Shown here: positions 23,651 to 36,029 of the stretch, one piece after another | Position numbering within the stretch: position 1 is the first letter of the stretch | How the letters are laid out: each line of letters begins with the position of its first letter | NCBI GenBank assembly: GCA_964036295.1 | Contig: OZ038462.1 | Location: 26,113,863-26,177,862, forward strand | Length of the DNA: 64,000 bases | Direction: 5' to 3' | Origin: Plumapathes pennacea | Taxonomy: Eukaryota > Cnidaria > Anthozoa > Antipatharia > Myriopathidae | The notes under the pieces: model-generated | Database searches by the model: none | Seen by the model: only the letters and a program-made list of their open reading frames with translations | What the model was told of the DNA's origin: nothing | Program-made: the position numbers and the translations under genes

Positions 23651-24449
23651 GCCAAGTGATAACATTCAACACGTACTTGAAGATAAATTTCATATCTCCA
23701 CATGCACATGTATTATTTTCTCTATTTATGCAAGAATTAGACTTTTTGTCTGTTCATTTACTAAGAAATTGCATAGCTACACTGTCCCAGGATTTCCTCA
23801 ATTAAAAAACAAACAACAGACATACAAGATCATTACTGTATGTTCCCCATCATCCACCATGAATTCTACATACAATGCATGCAGTTAATCTAGAAGGGTT
23901 TTCATATCAGAATATACAGAAGCATACCATATGATTCCATGATTTAACCAGCGAAATGTTTTCAAATTTCCCTGTTTGAGTAAATACCTGTTTATTATAT
24001 ACAAAAATAAGCATGTCATTACATACTGACATGTTTCAACATTCAGCAAATGGTTTAAACCCAGGAGTGTGAAATGTAGATTGGTTGTGATTGAACTGGT
24101 TAGAGTAGTCTCCAGGGAGACTGTTGTTGGTGACTGACATTTTGACTCTCATCTTCACAGTCAAGTGAAAGGTTTTATATATATATGATATTAACAGGCA
24201 AAAAATCACATAATTTATTTGTATGACATGACTAAAACAGGAAGAAATCAACTCCAAACAAGATAGGCACAAGTGTTTTGTAAAGTCAAAATGTTTAATT
24301 TTATAATGACCTTGAAAGGAAAACAAATTAAATAGTTAATAGTATATATATCTGTTGAATGCCAAAGTTTGTAGTCCTGATTTTCTTTACCATGAAATAA
24401 AATACTGTCACTGTTGATGAATGAAATCAAAATATAAATGCATCTGAAT

Positions 24450-25232
24450 TTATTTTTTGCCCATCCTCTCAACCAGAGCCATAAGTACTTGCAGTTGTTG
24501 TGTCTGTTGTTGTTGTTGTTGTTGCTGCTGCTGCTGCAGCAAATGCAACATCTGCAGCTGCTGCTGCTGCAACATCTGGTTGTTGTTTTTGGTTTCTTCT
24601 CTCAACTTTCGGTGTTCTTCCTGCTCCTTCCTTTTCATCTCTAGTTCTTCCCTTCTGATCTTCCTCATCTCTTCCTGCTCTGCCTGTCTCAGCTGCATCT
24701 CTTCTCTTCTAAACTCTACCTCTCTTTCGGTTCTCTCTCTCAGATAACTGATGGTATCACTTCCGTTGCTTCTTTTCCTTCTAGGGCTAACCTCCCAACC
24801 TGCTTCTGCCTTCCTTTTATTCGTCTCTCCCAGTGTTTCCATTGATCTCTGTCTCATCTCTTCTGCCTTCTCCCTATCTACCTCCACTCTATCTCTAGAC
24901 TGTTCCTTTTCCTGCCTGGCCTCTAGATCTGCCTCTTTAAATTTGTCGATAATCTCCTCTAGCAATTCATCCAAAGGTGTTTTTTCAGGTGAAACACCAC
25001 TAGCTGCCTCTTCCTCCCTCATCCTTCTTTTGTATTTTTTTTCCAGCAGATTGTATCTGTCTCGGACAGAGCGTTGCCTTACATGGAAGGCCAGTTGCTG
25101 GTTAGAATTCAGCCTTCCAGCAATGGCCTCCCATGCCTGGCCCCGCTCTCTTGTTGATGGCCTGAACCTAAATGGCTCTGCCACTACTACTTCTTGGAGC
25201 AGAGTCGAATCATGTTCGTTGCTCCACTCCAT
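24450..25232 (-). CDS. Harbinger Myb/SANT-like accessory protein
   Basis: Intact 260-residue ORF. Residues 1-75 form a Myb/SANT-type trihelix (MEWSNEHDSTLLQEV, then RGQAWEAIAGRLN and RSVRDRYNLLEKKYKRRMR). This kind of protein binds DNA and helps import the transposase in Harbinger elements. Residues about 110-230 are charged coiled coil. A polyglutamine stretch near 225-245 is encoded by CAG/CAA repeats and may vary in length. Convergent with the transposase, about 0.8 kb apart. Confidence 0.8.
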   Translation of the reverse strand: MEWSNEHDSTLLQEVVVAEPFRFRPSTRERGQAWEAIAGRLNSNQQLAFHVRQRSVRDRYNLLEKKYKRRMREEEAASGVSPEKTPLDELLEEIIDKFKEADLEARQEKEQSRDRVEVDREKAEEMRQRSMETLGETNKRKAEAGWEVSPRRKRSNGSDTISYLRERTEREVEFRREEMQLRQAEQEEMRKIRREELEMKRKEQEEHRKLREETKNNNQMLQQQQLQMLHLLQQQQQQQQQQQTQQLQVLMALVERMGKK

Positions 25233-26041
25233 TTTTGCATGTGACCTATAAGTAAAGTTAAGTGACTGTGTTACAAAAAATTGTTAAAACATTACTGCAG
25301 CAGCTAATAATTTAGAGACAACATGTGCCTCCTGCAGGATACTGGAATTTCTTCTTCGTTGCTTTAGTTGTTTTGATTACAACCTGTTAAGCACTCAAGG
25401 GAAAATATCACCCTGACTTTTTTCTGAGCAGTAATATTTACAGTTGCCACATATCTAAAAGCTTTAGTATTGAATTTTTAAATTAAAATGATCACAGCAG
25501 CTCGAAGCCATTAAATGGAAATCAAACAGCAATAAAATATAAATTTTCCGATCGAACAAAACAATGAACAAATAAAGGCTTGAACCAATGTTTGGAGGCT
25601 TAATTTGCAAATTTGCAGAGTAAAATAATCGACAAAAAGTCGTACAAAGATGGAATGTTATACCTTAGCGACTTTTAGCCCAACATAACACTACGAAGAG
25701 TCCATTAATGAACGTACAATGATTTTACAGTTACACTAGTTGTACCGAAAAACTAATGCGCCCAAATCTATCCTGCCGAACTATTCAAGCCGGGAGGATC
25801 GCTTGCACAATCCGGCACATTACTGGTTGAAACAGAAACTTCTCAGCGACTCAACTCATTCAATAAACACAATATACATACTCACGTTCTGATCACAACG
25901 TGAAATCCCCCTCTTTCACGTCCACTACATCGAGACGACGGCTGACGCGACTGTTTGAGACATGCGCACCACGGCCTTTTAACTGTCACGCATTCGTTTT
26001 GCCGTCGTGAGGCCTGCCGTCGTGTCGTTGCGTAAGTTCCC

Positions 26042-27562
26042 TATTATCACGTGCAGACAGATCGGATTTGATACGCTTTCTCTGGACTTCTCTGAGACAT
26101 TGCACAGGAATGTTTATGGTTTGCACGCTTTGTGATCGTGGTCTGCCTGTGGAAACAGAAATTTATACGTTTTAGTTGGAGCCGCTTGAGCTGGACATTT
26201 GGCACCTGGGAAGGGAGACACAGTTTTATACAAGTTTCAGGATTGTGCATAGCTACTCCGGCGTGCGTGTCAGGGAGTGGGACTTCGAAACGGTTCGCGC
26301 CATGGTGGACAAGCGTGAATCTCCGTGCGGCGTCGCGGAGCGATCATGTCAGCCCGGCACGGAATCAGTCTTCTTGCCACTTTACCAGACAGTCAAAACA
26401 TCCGGCACCTGACCGTTCACAGGATGATTCAAGTTTTGACAGGGCCTTTGCAATCAGGCTCAGTCACATAGCCAAATCCACACACGCAAAAAAAAAATAA
26501 ATAAATAAAAAAAATGCACTGAGTGCAAATTTGAAAGGCTTGTGTCCCAGCAGCTTCCATCAAATATTCCCGAACTCTTCAAAATGATGCAAAATTCGCA
26601 TGCTTTCATGCCTTCATATGAGGCTCATATTTTTAACGCTTTTTCTATTTCTGGCACTCAAAAAACCTTTGATGATGAATCAATTCAGTCACACGGGGAT
26701 TTGGTCATGTGACCAGCCTGATGCAAAGAGCCTATTCTCGTCACGCACTGCTGAGTTTTTCTATCAATCACTATCAGTTTGAAATGTTGGCTGGAAGGCT
26801 GGAATAATAAGTAGGCGATAGTTCTTTATTTACAAGTGAACTTACAAGTTCAAATATGGCTAATAGCGGATTACGTCATCCTTTTATTAAAATGTTCAAA
26901 AGGGGGAAGCGTTGCCTTGTGATAATTCCGAGGAAAAAGTCGTTTTTCGTGACGTCGTGACATTAACACTATATTCAACTGTAAAGTAAGAATTGTTATT
27001 GCGAACAATGTCAGTAAGTTGAGTTGTCAAGGTTTGTGTTGTTATGGAAACAACGGGAAAACAATCCATTCCAAAAAAAAAAAAAAAAAAAGGAGAGAAA
27101 AGTATGAAAACCTACTTTTATAACAAAACGATAAACGTGCTTGCCTGGGGTATTGATGTAATATCCTGTGACTCAGCAAATTAACAACCACGCCAAGATT
27201 CCATGTAGCAAATGAGTCATATTGCAAAGAGGAAGGAAGTAAAGTCCTAATCTGTACAAATAAAAACTGAGAACTGATTAAACGTGATTGAAACAACGAA
27301 GGTGTGGAGAATGAGTAGGCGTGATAAATCGTGACTAAGATAAATAGTACTGATTGTGCGTCACACTCTCCCTCGGCTCAGTTCAGCCAAACAATAGATG
27401 GATTGTTTTGTGATAGTGAGGAATATTTTGAAAAGTGCAGCAGACTGTTGTACACCTTTGCCTTTTATTTGCGAGTAGGCTCCCATTCATGACTACGCAT
27501 TAAATAATAACTATAAAAGCAATGGTCAAATAGCGCCGTAATCGGCTAAAAAAAGACAGGTG
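26042..27562. other. Spacer between Harbinger element and carrier copy B
   Basis: From about 26115 to 26412 a reading frame interrupted by one TAG looks protein-like (LELDIWHLGRETQFYTS, then VREWDFETVRAMVDK) but matches nothing I recognise and may be a transposon relic. An X-box-like GTTGTTATGGAAAC lies at 27038-27051 but not near a gene start. The rest shows nothing. Confidence 0.35.
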
Positions 27563-28543
27563 TCATTTTTGCTGGGACTGACCTACACAGTGAACTATCC
27601 CTTCGTATACAAAAAATATAATTGCAGTGTTAGGAACCTGGCGAATTAAGTGAGTACCGAGTCCACCATACAAGCCTCGCCAGCCTTCTTCTCTGACAAC
27701 AGTTCTAAGAGTTTGTAAAAAGGTGTGATACTTTTGCGAGCCGAGAAATTCGTTTTGTTGTTGTCTCAGCCTTGTTCGTACAACTTCGTGTGGGTAACAA
27801 AGGGACGTTGCAATGAATTTCGAGATCCCTGCAGCAACCATACATCCAATCGTAACTTCTGCGGGGGTTGTGCCGTACGAATTTAAAACTCTGGCTTTGA
27901 TGTGTTCGTAGATTGTGAAGTGGATGACAGTTTCCGATATTCCAACATATGACGCCGTAAGTCCGCGATAAAACGCTCTTACTCCTTCGCTCTTGTAAGA
28001 GTCTCGCACGAGTTGTAAAGCGCTTATTCGTTTTCCTTCCCTATTGTCGAGCTGCAGTCGAGTTTTGATAAACCACAGCGGGTTGGTGACGGTGTGATTT
28101 ACAAACGAAGCAAAAGCTGCTGAAGTCATGTGAACTGGAGCGGAATCCGTTTTCATGTGAACCGAACTATTCAAGATGTCTTTCGTTTTGGAGTAAATGG
28201 CAAAGTAGATCGCTCTTGAGGGCGTTACTCCAAGAAGTGTAGGTCCAAGTCCTTTGAAGAGAGCCCTGAAACCTTCCTCTTTCATCATCAAGCGGCTATA
28301 AGGAACAATTCCATTAAATTTGGTCTCCGATACTATAACGCCAGCATTGAAATTCGTAGGGCAAAGCCCTGAGGGTGAAGCGTTCAGGCGGATTGCGATA
28401 GATTTTTGTGGACTGAAAGCCGAGGACTGTAGTCTTGTCTGAATAACTTCGAGGGGACATGTTGCTAAAGCTCCAACAGAACCACTAAAACCTCCGGCGG
28501 CAAGATGGACGAAGCTCGAGTGCTTATTTTTCCGCTTCAACAT
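27563..28543 (-). CDS. SLC25A33/36-type carrier, intronless (copy B)
   Basis: Single exon, 326 residues, about the usual family length. Carrier motifs: PLEVIQTRLQ, PLWFIKTRLQ, PHEVVRTRLRQQ. The second has the Trp of the pyrimidine nucleotide carriers and VGVxPSRAIYF-like LGVTPSRAIYFAIY is present. In the first motif the expected basic residue is Gln, so one matrix-gate salt bridge is likely lost. The absence of introns, against five exons in copies A and A', suggests a retrocopy that was later duplicated with its neighbour. Start: the first Met (MLKRKNKHS). Predicted mitochondrial inner membrane; substrate could have shifted. Confidence 0.88.
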   Translation of the reverse strand: MLKRKNKHSSFVHLAAGGFSGSVGALATCPLEVIQTRLQSSAFSPQKSIAIRLNASPSGLCPTNFNAGVIVSETKFNGIVPYSRLMMKEEGFRALFKGLGPTLLGVTPSRAIYFAIYSKTKDILNSSVHMKTDSAPVHMTSAAFASFVNHTVTNPLWFIKTRLQLDNREGKRISALQLVRDSYKSEGVRAFYRGLTASYVGISETVIHFTIYEHIKARVLNSYGTTPAEVTIGCMVAAGISKFIATSLCYPHEVVRTRLRQQQNEFLGSQKYHTFLQTLRTVVREEGWRGLYGGLGTHLIRQVPNTAIIFFVYEGIVHCVGQSQQK

Positions 28544-29613
28544 CAGTCTTCAGTAATCACCTTTTACCCACAGCCAACTCGACGACAATTTTTTTTTTCT
28601 GTGATGTTCGGACATACTGTGCTTTTATATCTTTAATGTTGCGAAGCTTTAAGGAAAATGACGTTCACACAAAAAGGATATGCGTCACGGCCCACTACGT
28701 CATATGCCCCATGAGTGCATGGTAATAGCACGCCCTGAAACTGACACGGAAGAATTCTAAAGCTTAAAATATTTACTAGCAAGACCATCTGCAGGCAATA
28801 TTGAATGTACATCTCAGCGAAGTGGCGGTTAAAAAAAATAATTGCTTTAGTACAAGCCACATTGGAAATGTACTTCAACCTTAGTTAGTGACGTCATTAG
28901 GCATATTCAGTATTTTTGGAGTGTTCGGTTGGTTGACTGTATAATATTGGTCACTCTTCACGGCTTACACCGTATCTGCTGCACCAACATTACGTCAGTC
29001 ATTCTACGATTTACCGCCACGCCGAGGCAATGTTCACAATCATTAGTCATACGTCAAAGTAATTTGTGTTCAATTCATCGATCTGTCGGTGCAATATACT
29101 GAGCATGTTGTCAAGTAAAGTAAAAAAGCTTCACCATGTGAACGGGTAAATGAGCGATTATCTTGTTGCGTCAAGTTCCGGGTCAAACTTCTTTCCGTGT
29201 ATGTTGTGATATTGATCTTTCTGATTTTCTGTCAGCGTAAAAATTCAGGACAAGTTTTTCCTGGGACATCTTGCGGGGACCTAAATTAACAGCGCTCTGA
29301 CCGAATTCAATAACGCTTTTCTTAGCAACTTGCCGCTGAACGGCATGAATGACAGGGTTGCCACTCAATAAGATATGCAGTAGTGATCAAACATCATGAT
29401 TCCCCTAATTCTACAGTTGCCTCAGTTTCTTTTGAAGGTTTCTAACATGCAAATTTTGAAATTACATTGTCTTGTGCATAATCATTATCGAAGCTAATAT
29501 CACAACCTGAAAATAATATTCCCTGACTTTTATAAGAAACTAGACTTTTTCCTGAGTTAATGCAAATTCCCCCACCAATATTTGTACGGCTGTAACACCT
29601 TCGCCTACAAAGG

Positions 29614-29739
29614 TAGCCTGTTCCAGGCTCTCAGATACTGGGGCGGAGGCGCGGGAGGGCTGGGGCGAGGGAAGCCCTCCCGCGCCTCCACTCCAGTTCA
29701 TCGCGCCTTTTCCAGTATCTGAGAGCCTGGAACAGGCTA
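29614..29739. mobile_element. Hairpin MITE with 9-bp CTACAAAGG duplication
   Basis: Arms tagcctgttccaggctctca and its exact inverse continue through gatactgg / ccagtatc. GC-rich core with gcgggagggct / agccctcccgc pairing. CTACAAAGG repeats at 29605-29613 and 29740-29748. A 9-bp duplication suggests the Mutator-like group. Confidence 0.8.
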
Positions 29740-29798
29740 CTACAAAGGTAATTCAAAAACCTGCAACTCTCAAAGGACTGGAGATGTCCTCCTCATTT

Positions 29799-29804
29799 TT
29801 TTTT

Positions 29805-29835
<31 letters not shown>
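29799..29835. repeat. Adjacent poly-T and poly-G tracts
   Basis: A T run of about 16-18 bases passes directly into about 20 G. This is a probable slippage and sequencing-error hot spot. Confidence 0.85.
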
Positions 29836-30572
29836 TTTAGTTGTTTAGCAGTTGCACTAAAATCTGAAGTGAATCTCAGCAACTAGGAGCCTTTGAAAAA
29901 TTTAAACAAAACAAATTAACAAAACAACAATAACATTAAACACAACAAAAAATAAGGAAAATACAACTGTATTTATTTACAAAACTTCTGTATAACTGTT
30001 TCTTACAGTTTAAATGGCCTGGTATTATTTTACTTTCTATTTTACAATTTATGAAATTAATTTCTACATACCTTTAAATAGCAAAATTATGCTGATTTCC
30101 AAGACTCTTCAGATAAATATATGATTACAGTAAATGATCTGCACTGTTGAAATTGTGAGCCAGGATAAATAATGCCAAAGACAATAAAAGTCTTATGGCT
30201 AATCGAGACTGGCTCAATATAAACTGAAAAAGAAAATGCACTGATAGCAAACTACCAGCTACAAATTATTTTTCAAGCATTCATGTCAAAACAATGATCT
30301 CTGCTCAGATTTTTGGCCATGGTATGTTTAACTAGTCTAAAGTTCTGAAATCTGAATTTTAGACAAAATGAAACTTGTTCCTAACATGTTCACACTAACC
30401 TTGCTTCGCAGTGTAACTTGTGAGGAAAGATAACCACACTGAACCAAAAGCTCTAAAAACTACTGGCCGGCACTAAAATGCTTTCACAACTTTCCATGCG
30501 AGTCAATTCTTGGCTTTTCTTCAGTCAAACAGCACACACAGATCATGCTTACAGTAGCTGGATTGTCATCTT

Positions 30573-33500
30573 TCATTCTTCTTCCTGACATAAACAGCTC
30601 ACGATGGCCTCATAAGTCAGAAACATAATCGCTGTGTTTGGTACTTGTCTAAGAAGGTGTGTTTTCAAGCCACTGTAGAGGCCTCGCCAACCTTCCTCAA
30701 CAGCAATTTTCTTGAAAGCCTGAAAAAATGAGTGATACTTTCGTTTTCCATCAAGTTCCTGCTGACGCAGTCTTGTTCTGATCACCTCATGTGGGTAAGC
30801 TGCTATTGATGCTGTGCACTTTGAAGTCGCGGCAGCCAACATGAACTGAAAAAAGTCTGTAATGTGTTTCTCATGACTTGATCTCCTGGTGTTGTTATAT
30901 TTTTGCACTTCTGCTTTGATGTGTTCATAGATGACAAAATGAAGGCATGTTTCTGTAATTCCAATATATGTTGCACTTAAACCTCTGTAAAACCCTTTGA
31001 CTCCATCTGTCTTGAAAATACTCTGAACTGTTCTTTTTAGCTGTCCTCTTGAAGTAGCACTGTCCAAAAACAAAAATACCATGTTAATACAACACAGACA
31101 TTGCGCAGTGGTTTTAGCTACTGTAGTCCATTGTTTGGCTTTTCTTCCCACATTAGCACAAACTAAAACACTAAATAATTACAGAATATTACCTGATTTT
31201 AAATAAGTTAGATGAGAAGGCTTAACAAAAACTAAAAAGAAGTTGCCAAAATCTTGGGTGATCTTCTGGTACATACATTACAAAATCTTACATCTTTGTG
31301 GGTGAGCACTGTTTTGTTAACATACAGTAAGCAACATAACAGACACTGAACATTGCAAGATTAAGGTGATTCCATCGAAAATGAAGTTGCAGTGATTTTC
31401 TTTTGAAACTTTGCATAATTATTAATTAGATATAGTACTTGGAAAAAATAAAATAAAAAAAGGGGGTTACGGTACTTGTTTCCGCGCTACATGGCTCTGG
31501 TTCAGACCTACTTTGCTATGTGACAACAATATGGAAAAAATATGAAAAAAGTGCCAGAAGGGAGAATGTAGTATTGTTATTGTGATAACACAACATCATT
31601 ACTGTGAAACGCCTAAAGTAGCAAAAAATGAAAAATAAAAAGTAAAAAAATATATCAAGCTAATGAAATAATAAGCAATTTGTTCATTTTCACGCTTCCT
31701 GTGAAACACCTTGCAACACATCGTAACAGTGATTCAATGGGAATATTTCAAAATTGAAAATAAAAAAGGGGGGTCACCGCACTCGTTATAACGGCAGCGC
31801 TTGCAGATTAGTCTCTACTGGTGTACTAGTGCCCAGGCCCCTCATTGATATGATGGCAACAAATACAGGGTTTCTATCGTTTTCAAAAAGGTTTTCTAGT
31901 TCGATTATGTACTAGAAAGCCTTAGGTGTATTTTCATGTCTCCTCTCTGCATTCAGTGTGAACAATTTATGGATTATTGCTTGTTTTGTATCATACGACC
32001 AGATTTTCAAAATGGCGGACATTGCTGACGCGAGCCATAACTAAAACCTCCTGCAAACTCAATCTGAGTTGTAAAAAATGATGAAAAATAAAACTCATTT
32101 GCATACAAAATAAAGGAAATTTCGTTCTTGAAAATTTGGTGGTCCTCAATGTCCACTGTCTCGAAAGTGTTATGCGCAGTAAAGATGCGCAATGCAAAAC
32201 CAGGGAATCACCTTAAGCTTAAAGTATTAACTGTTGCTTCTGGTGAGATAATAACCTCCCAGAAAAATACAGCATCCTGGGGCAAAACACAAAAATGGGC
32301 TAAAGTAAAATATACAGTTGCACAAACCTGTTCTCGAGCTGCAGCCTTGTTTTGATAACCCACAATGGACTTGTTAGTGTTGACGTCATGAGACCTATAT
32401 GGTAAAGAGAGATTTTTATAAAAGTTCAAAATCACAAGCCTCTGCAGTGAGTGCTTTTGACCCCTTTTTGTTCTCAAAACATTCCAAGTGTTTACAAAAG
32501 AGCACAAAGACATGGAAACATGTGTGATTTTATAAAATAACTACATGATCTTCACAAAACCATGTCTTTGTACTTATTTATAGAATGTTTTTTTAGCCAA
32601 TCAGAATGTGCACAGTATCATAGTGCCATTATAAAAATTCCTATGTAAATAGCTCAGGAGAATTTAGGGTTAACGCACCTGCAAAACATGCTGCACTCAT
32701 ATGTACAATTTTGCTTTCTGACTGAATCAAGCCACTCTTGTTTAATGTTGTTTTGGCTGTTGCATACACACCAAAGTAAATTGCTCTTGAAGGAGCTACA
32801 CCAACAAGGTTTGGGCCCAAGCCTTTAAAAAGAGCACGAGCACCCTCTGTCTGGATGATAGTTCGCAAACATGACAGGATTCCCGTTGGTTTTGTGTGTG
32901 TGAGTTCCACTGGGATCGTACCCAAGCCAGGGAGGCTTGTTGTTGTGCAATAAACTGGCTGAAATGTGGGCAGGGATGACTGAAGAAGGAACAGAGAAAA
33001 GAAACTCAGTGAAAGATATGTTAAATACAGTCACTGGAGCACAGCTTGAAATTAGAACTGTGTGAAGAAGCTAATGCTAATGTGGCCAAAGAATGAAATT
33101 TCTCTTCTCCCTTTGTTTGCAGTCTCACCACTAAAACCAAAATTAAAAGGTCCTCCAATATTAGTACCTGCAATCTTGTCTTCACGACTTCCAGTGGGCA
33201 TGTCACAATTGCTGCAACCGTACCACCAACTCTGTGGAGAACAAAAGCAAACAAGATGTGAAAAATGAGTTATTTGGGGCTATAAAATTAATGTGTTTAG
33301 AACTACCGGTATGGTTGTTGATGGAACTATTCGATTCTGAAACTGTAGGGAGGTACTGATGTGTGAAGTTTATTGAATTGTATGAAAATCATTGTGTTCA
33401 AGCTTACAAAATGATTTTCCAAGACTACTACCTATAAAAGACGATTCACATTCTTAAAAATATTGTAAGTGTCTGGTGTACAAAACACCCCGTGTGGACC

Positions 33501-33961
33501 TTCTGAATCTGCAGACGTTCTAATTTGTGATCAGCAATGGACAGACTAATAGGTTCAAATAGTCCAAATAGGTTCGAATTGCCAGGCAAAATAATTACCA
33601 GATAAACTTGTCGATACATTTTCAACCCCATTGCTCGAGAGGTTTCGTGCGCTGTTACACGGTGTTTTCATGTTGCATCAGAATCGCATAATAACAAACC
33701 AGAGTCACGGGAAACGAAAGCCTTCTTCGATTCGATTCCTAAATCGTTAAGTGATTTCTGGGGGTACTTTCGAAGTAAGAAATATCTGAAGCGACCGCTA
33801 GTGAAACATTCATTCATCCGTGAGTTGCCGCCGATTTTCTCGTGAGTAATAAAAGCCCTCGTATTGCTTTTCGGACCAAAGGAAAAGGATACTTACCCTC
33901 CCGCCACAAGATGGGCATAGGTAGGCTGTTTGCCTCCGATCTGTCTGTAATTCTTACGCAT
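30573..33961 (-). CDS. SLC25A33/36-type carrier, five exons (copy A')
   Basis: Exons: 33961-33897, 33231-33168, 32979-32679, 32394-32328, 31059-30573; 327 residues. Motifs PLEVVKTRLQ, PLWVIKTRLQ, PHEVIRTRLRQQ, and VGVAPSRAIYFGVY. All five exons share phase and, from exon 2 on, length with copy A; exon 1 has one extra codon. Exon 5 ends in CQEEE. Exons 3, 4 and the 3' half of exon 5 are nearly identical in DNA to copy A, while exons 1-2 and the start of exon 5 are clearly diverged. Predicted function as for copy A: pyrimidine nucleotide exchange at the mitochondrial inner membrane. Confidence 0.9.
31365..32212. mobile_element. Non-autonomous element with TTAA duplication in copy A' intron 4
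   Basis: Termini ggtgattcc and ggaatcacc are inverted; TTAA flanks at 31361-31364 and 32213-32216. TTAA targets are the mark of piggyBac-type elements. The body has two similar blocks containing aaataaaaaagggggg but no transposase. Confidence 0.6.
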
Positions 33962-34574
33962 TTAAAGGCCAAACAGCTTTACACGAAGAGAAAGAAACCA
34001 ACAACACACCACTTTCTCTTGTTATGGTGACCCTTGTACCATACCGTTTCATGCATTTTACACGCGCCGCGAAAATACACAACTGCGCCCTGATTGGCTA
34101 ATGTCCCATTTTCACGTGTACACTGCATGGTCTGCATGGGAATCGTTCGTTCATCGCCTGGCAACGTAAAAAGCTGAAGAGCTGAAGAACAGCGGAATCA
34201 AAGCAAAAGGGTTTTATATGTTCTTTTGCGATGTCAGCTATGTCTTACAAGAGAGAAGAGGTTATTTTAGCGCCAATCCATTTGACAAACATGCAGACCC
34301 AAACTTAGAACGTGCGCGGATGATCGTGCCCGAGCCCACCCCAGAGGGTGTCGAATTGTCAGAGCGTGCGCGAATGATCGGCTCTGATGACAACACGTGC
34401 GTGTGCTCATAACGACCCCAATGAATCGTGGGATATCTATACGAAATAAGGTCTCTTGAGTCCTTTTTGTCTTAAATTTGAAGAACTAAAATATCAGGTA
34501 CGCTGCGCTTCTATTTTGTATCTTCTTTTATCGGCATCAGGCTGATTTCTTGGCGAGTTAACATGACTGTAGCC

Positions 34575-34830
34575 AAAGACACCCCCCCCCCCCCCCCCCC
34601 CCCCCACGATACTCCTCAAAATTTCGGGTGGGAGTGTGCCACCCAGGAGAAAACACTTACCCTATTTCAGACAAATTTGCAATTTTTGACCCTATTTCAG
34701 ACCAAAACTTGCAATTTTCGACCATCGTCAGACAAAATGTGCGACTTTCAACCCTACCGTAGACCAAATATCAAAGTTTCCAACCCTACTCCAGACCAAA
34801 GGCTCGATACAAAAAAATATCATTACGGGC
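34575..34830. repeat. Dispersed repeat with accctatttcagacc units
   Basis: The unit accctatttcagacc recurs four or five times with point changes. The flank cgggtgggagtgtgccaccc resembles the inverse of the flank of the second copy (about 39745-40060, atagccacccgg). Confidence 0.5.
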
Positions 34831-36029
34831 CAAAGAGCCTGGGCCGCCAAGACTTGACAAAAAACATCTAGCATGACAACTGTGATACTACATGTTTCTT
34901 AAATTAGTATAGATAATCGCATGATTTCGAGTGCAATTTGGAATAGATGAGCACGAGTGAATTTTTCAAAGACCACAATTGCATGAACGTCGCGCGCAAG
35001 ATACACTGAATGATTTTACGTATGATTTACTTACTTAGTGTGACGGGTCGTTAGTTCTAGTTAGCGTTTCTGTAATTTTCCTGATTAGCAAACTTTACTG
35101 TCTTGAATTGCTCTTCACTGCTGACGCTGACTGAAATTGGACCGCGTGGTCCATGTAATTTAGCGATGTCAAAAACACATTCTGAATCATTTATTAAACA
35201 CTACAGGCTGCTCTTCTTACGAAAAAAGAAGAAGAAAAAAGGAAGCCAAGAAAAGAAAGAAAGAAAGACAAGAAAACTTAAGTAGCCAATCCCAAATTAC
35301 TGTGCCGATGCGCATCTGTCGCCATCAGCATTGACTTAGTGAGGGTGAGGAATGTTGCCGACTGACATAACTGTCTGTGGAGTGCTACTGCTTCTTCTGC
35401 TTCTAATTGATTGACTGATAAAAGTGGCTAACGTCGTACCACATAAAATTATAAAGTAAACCTAAATATTATGAATAATAAAGAAATACCGATATATTAC
35501 AAAATTTGTAACCAAATATTTAATATTTTAACATGGATAAAAAGATAAACAGAATATTTCAATTCATACCAAACATTCATTGCCTCAGTCGTGCTACCTG
35601 TAGTTCCACGACGGGAAATGGTGCCTCCTCATTCGCCCTTGTAAGGCTGCACATCAGACGTTGACTTGATCCTCACAAGGCGAAGCATTAAGCCCCGAAA
35701 ATCCTTGGGCAGCTTCCAGGAAATATTACTGGAAAAACATGAAAATACAGTAAAAATACCAACGAGAAAGAAAGTGTCCATTTAAACCTAGCTAGCGTTG
35801 CATTTTAATACTCAGTCAGATTCGTGCTGGTTTAAACCCACTTTTGCGCACGCGCAGATCACGTGCTGGTTCGCCGACGGCACGTTCATGCCGACCTCGT
35901 TCCCAGGGCCTACTCCATTGACCGACTGTGGACTTCAGTGGCTTACAAAGCGAATTGGTGAACTATGAGTTAATTGGCGGGGGAGCTTGGAAGCATCTCA
36001 AGAGGTTACTCTTTGCCTGCAAATCAAGG

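Larger units (their letters stand above)
22169..26041. mobile_element. PIF/Harbinger DNA transposon, apparently complete
   Basis: Terminal inverted repeats of 42 bp at 22169-22210 and 26000-26041 differ at one position; they contain acttacgcaacgacacgacg then gcaggcctcacgacggca. Two convergent genes lie inside: a HARBI1-type transposase (+) and a Myb/SANT-like accessory gene (-), the standard two-gene arrangement of the superfamily. The inner sequence cacgacggca recurs near 22292-22313 and may be a transposase site. TTA occurs directly left of the element and two bases beyond its right end, so the expected 3-bp duplication is likely but its edge is not certain. It separates carrier copies A and B. 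Confidence 0.9.
28544..30572. other. Spacer between carrier copies B and A'
   Basis: Contains a hairpin MITE (29614-29739), a homopolymer pair T then G at 29799-29835, and AT-rich sequence downstream of copy A'. No gene recognised. Confidence 0.5.

Noticed and set aside
24457..25251. Plus-strand Cys/Ser/Leu-rich frames
   Set aside because: Antisense of the CAG-rich Myb-like accessory gene.
26115..26412. Protein-like frame broken by TAG
   Set aside because: Could be a transposon relic; no recognisable motif and no extension on either side.
27038..27051. X-box-like GTTGTTATGGAAAC
   Set aside because: Matches the consensus but lies about 0.5 kb downstream of the carrier B stop and about 5 kb from the start of copy A, with the Harbinger element between, so no target gene can be assigned.
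34218..34412. 64-codon frame on the plus strand
   Set aside because: Contains an internal repeat (ERARMI twice) but no splice context, family or neighbour to support it.
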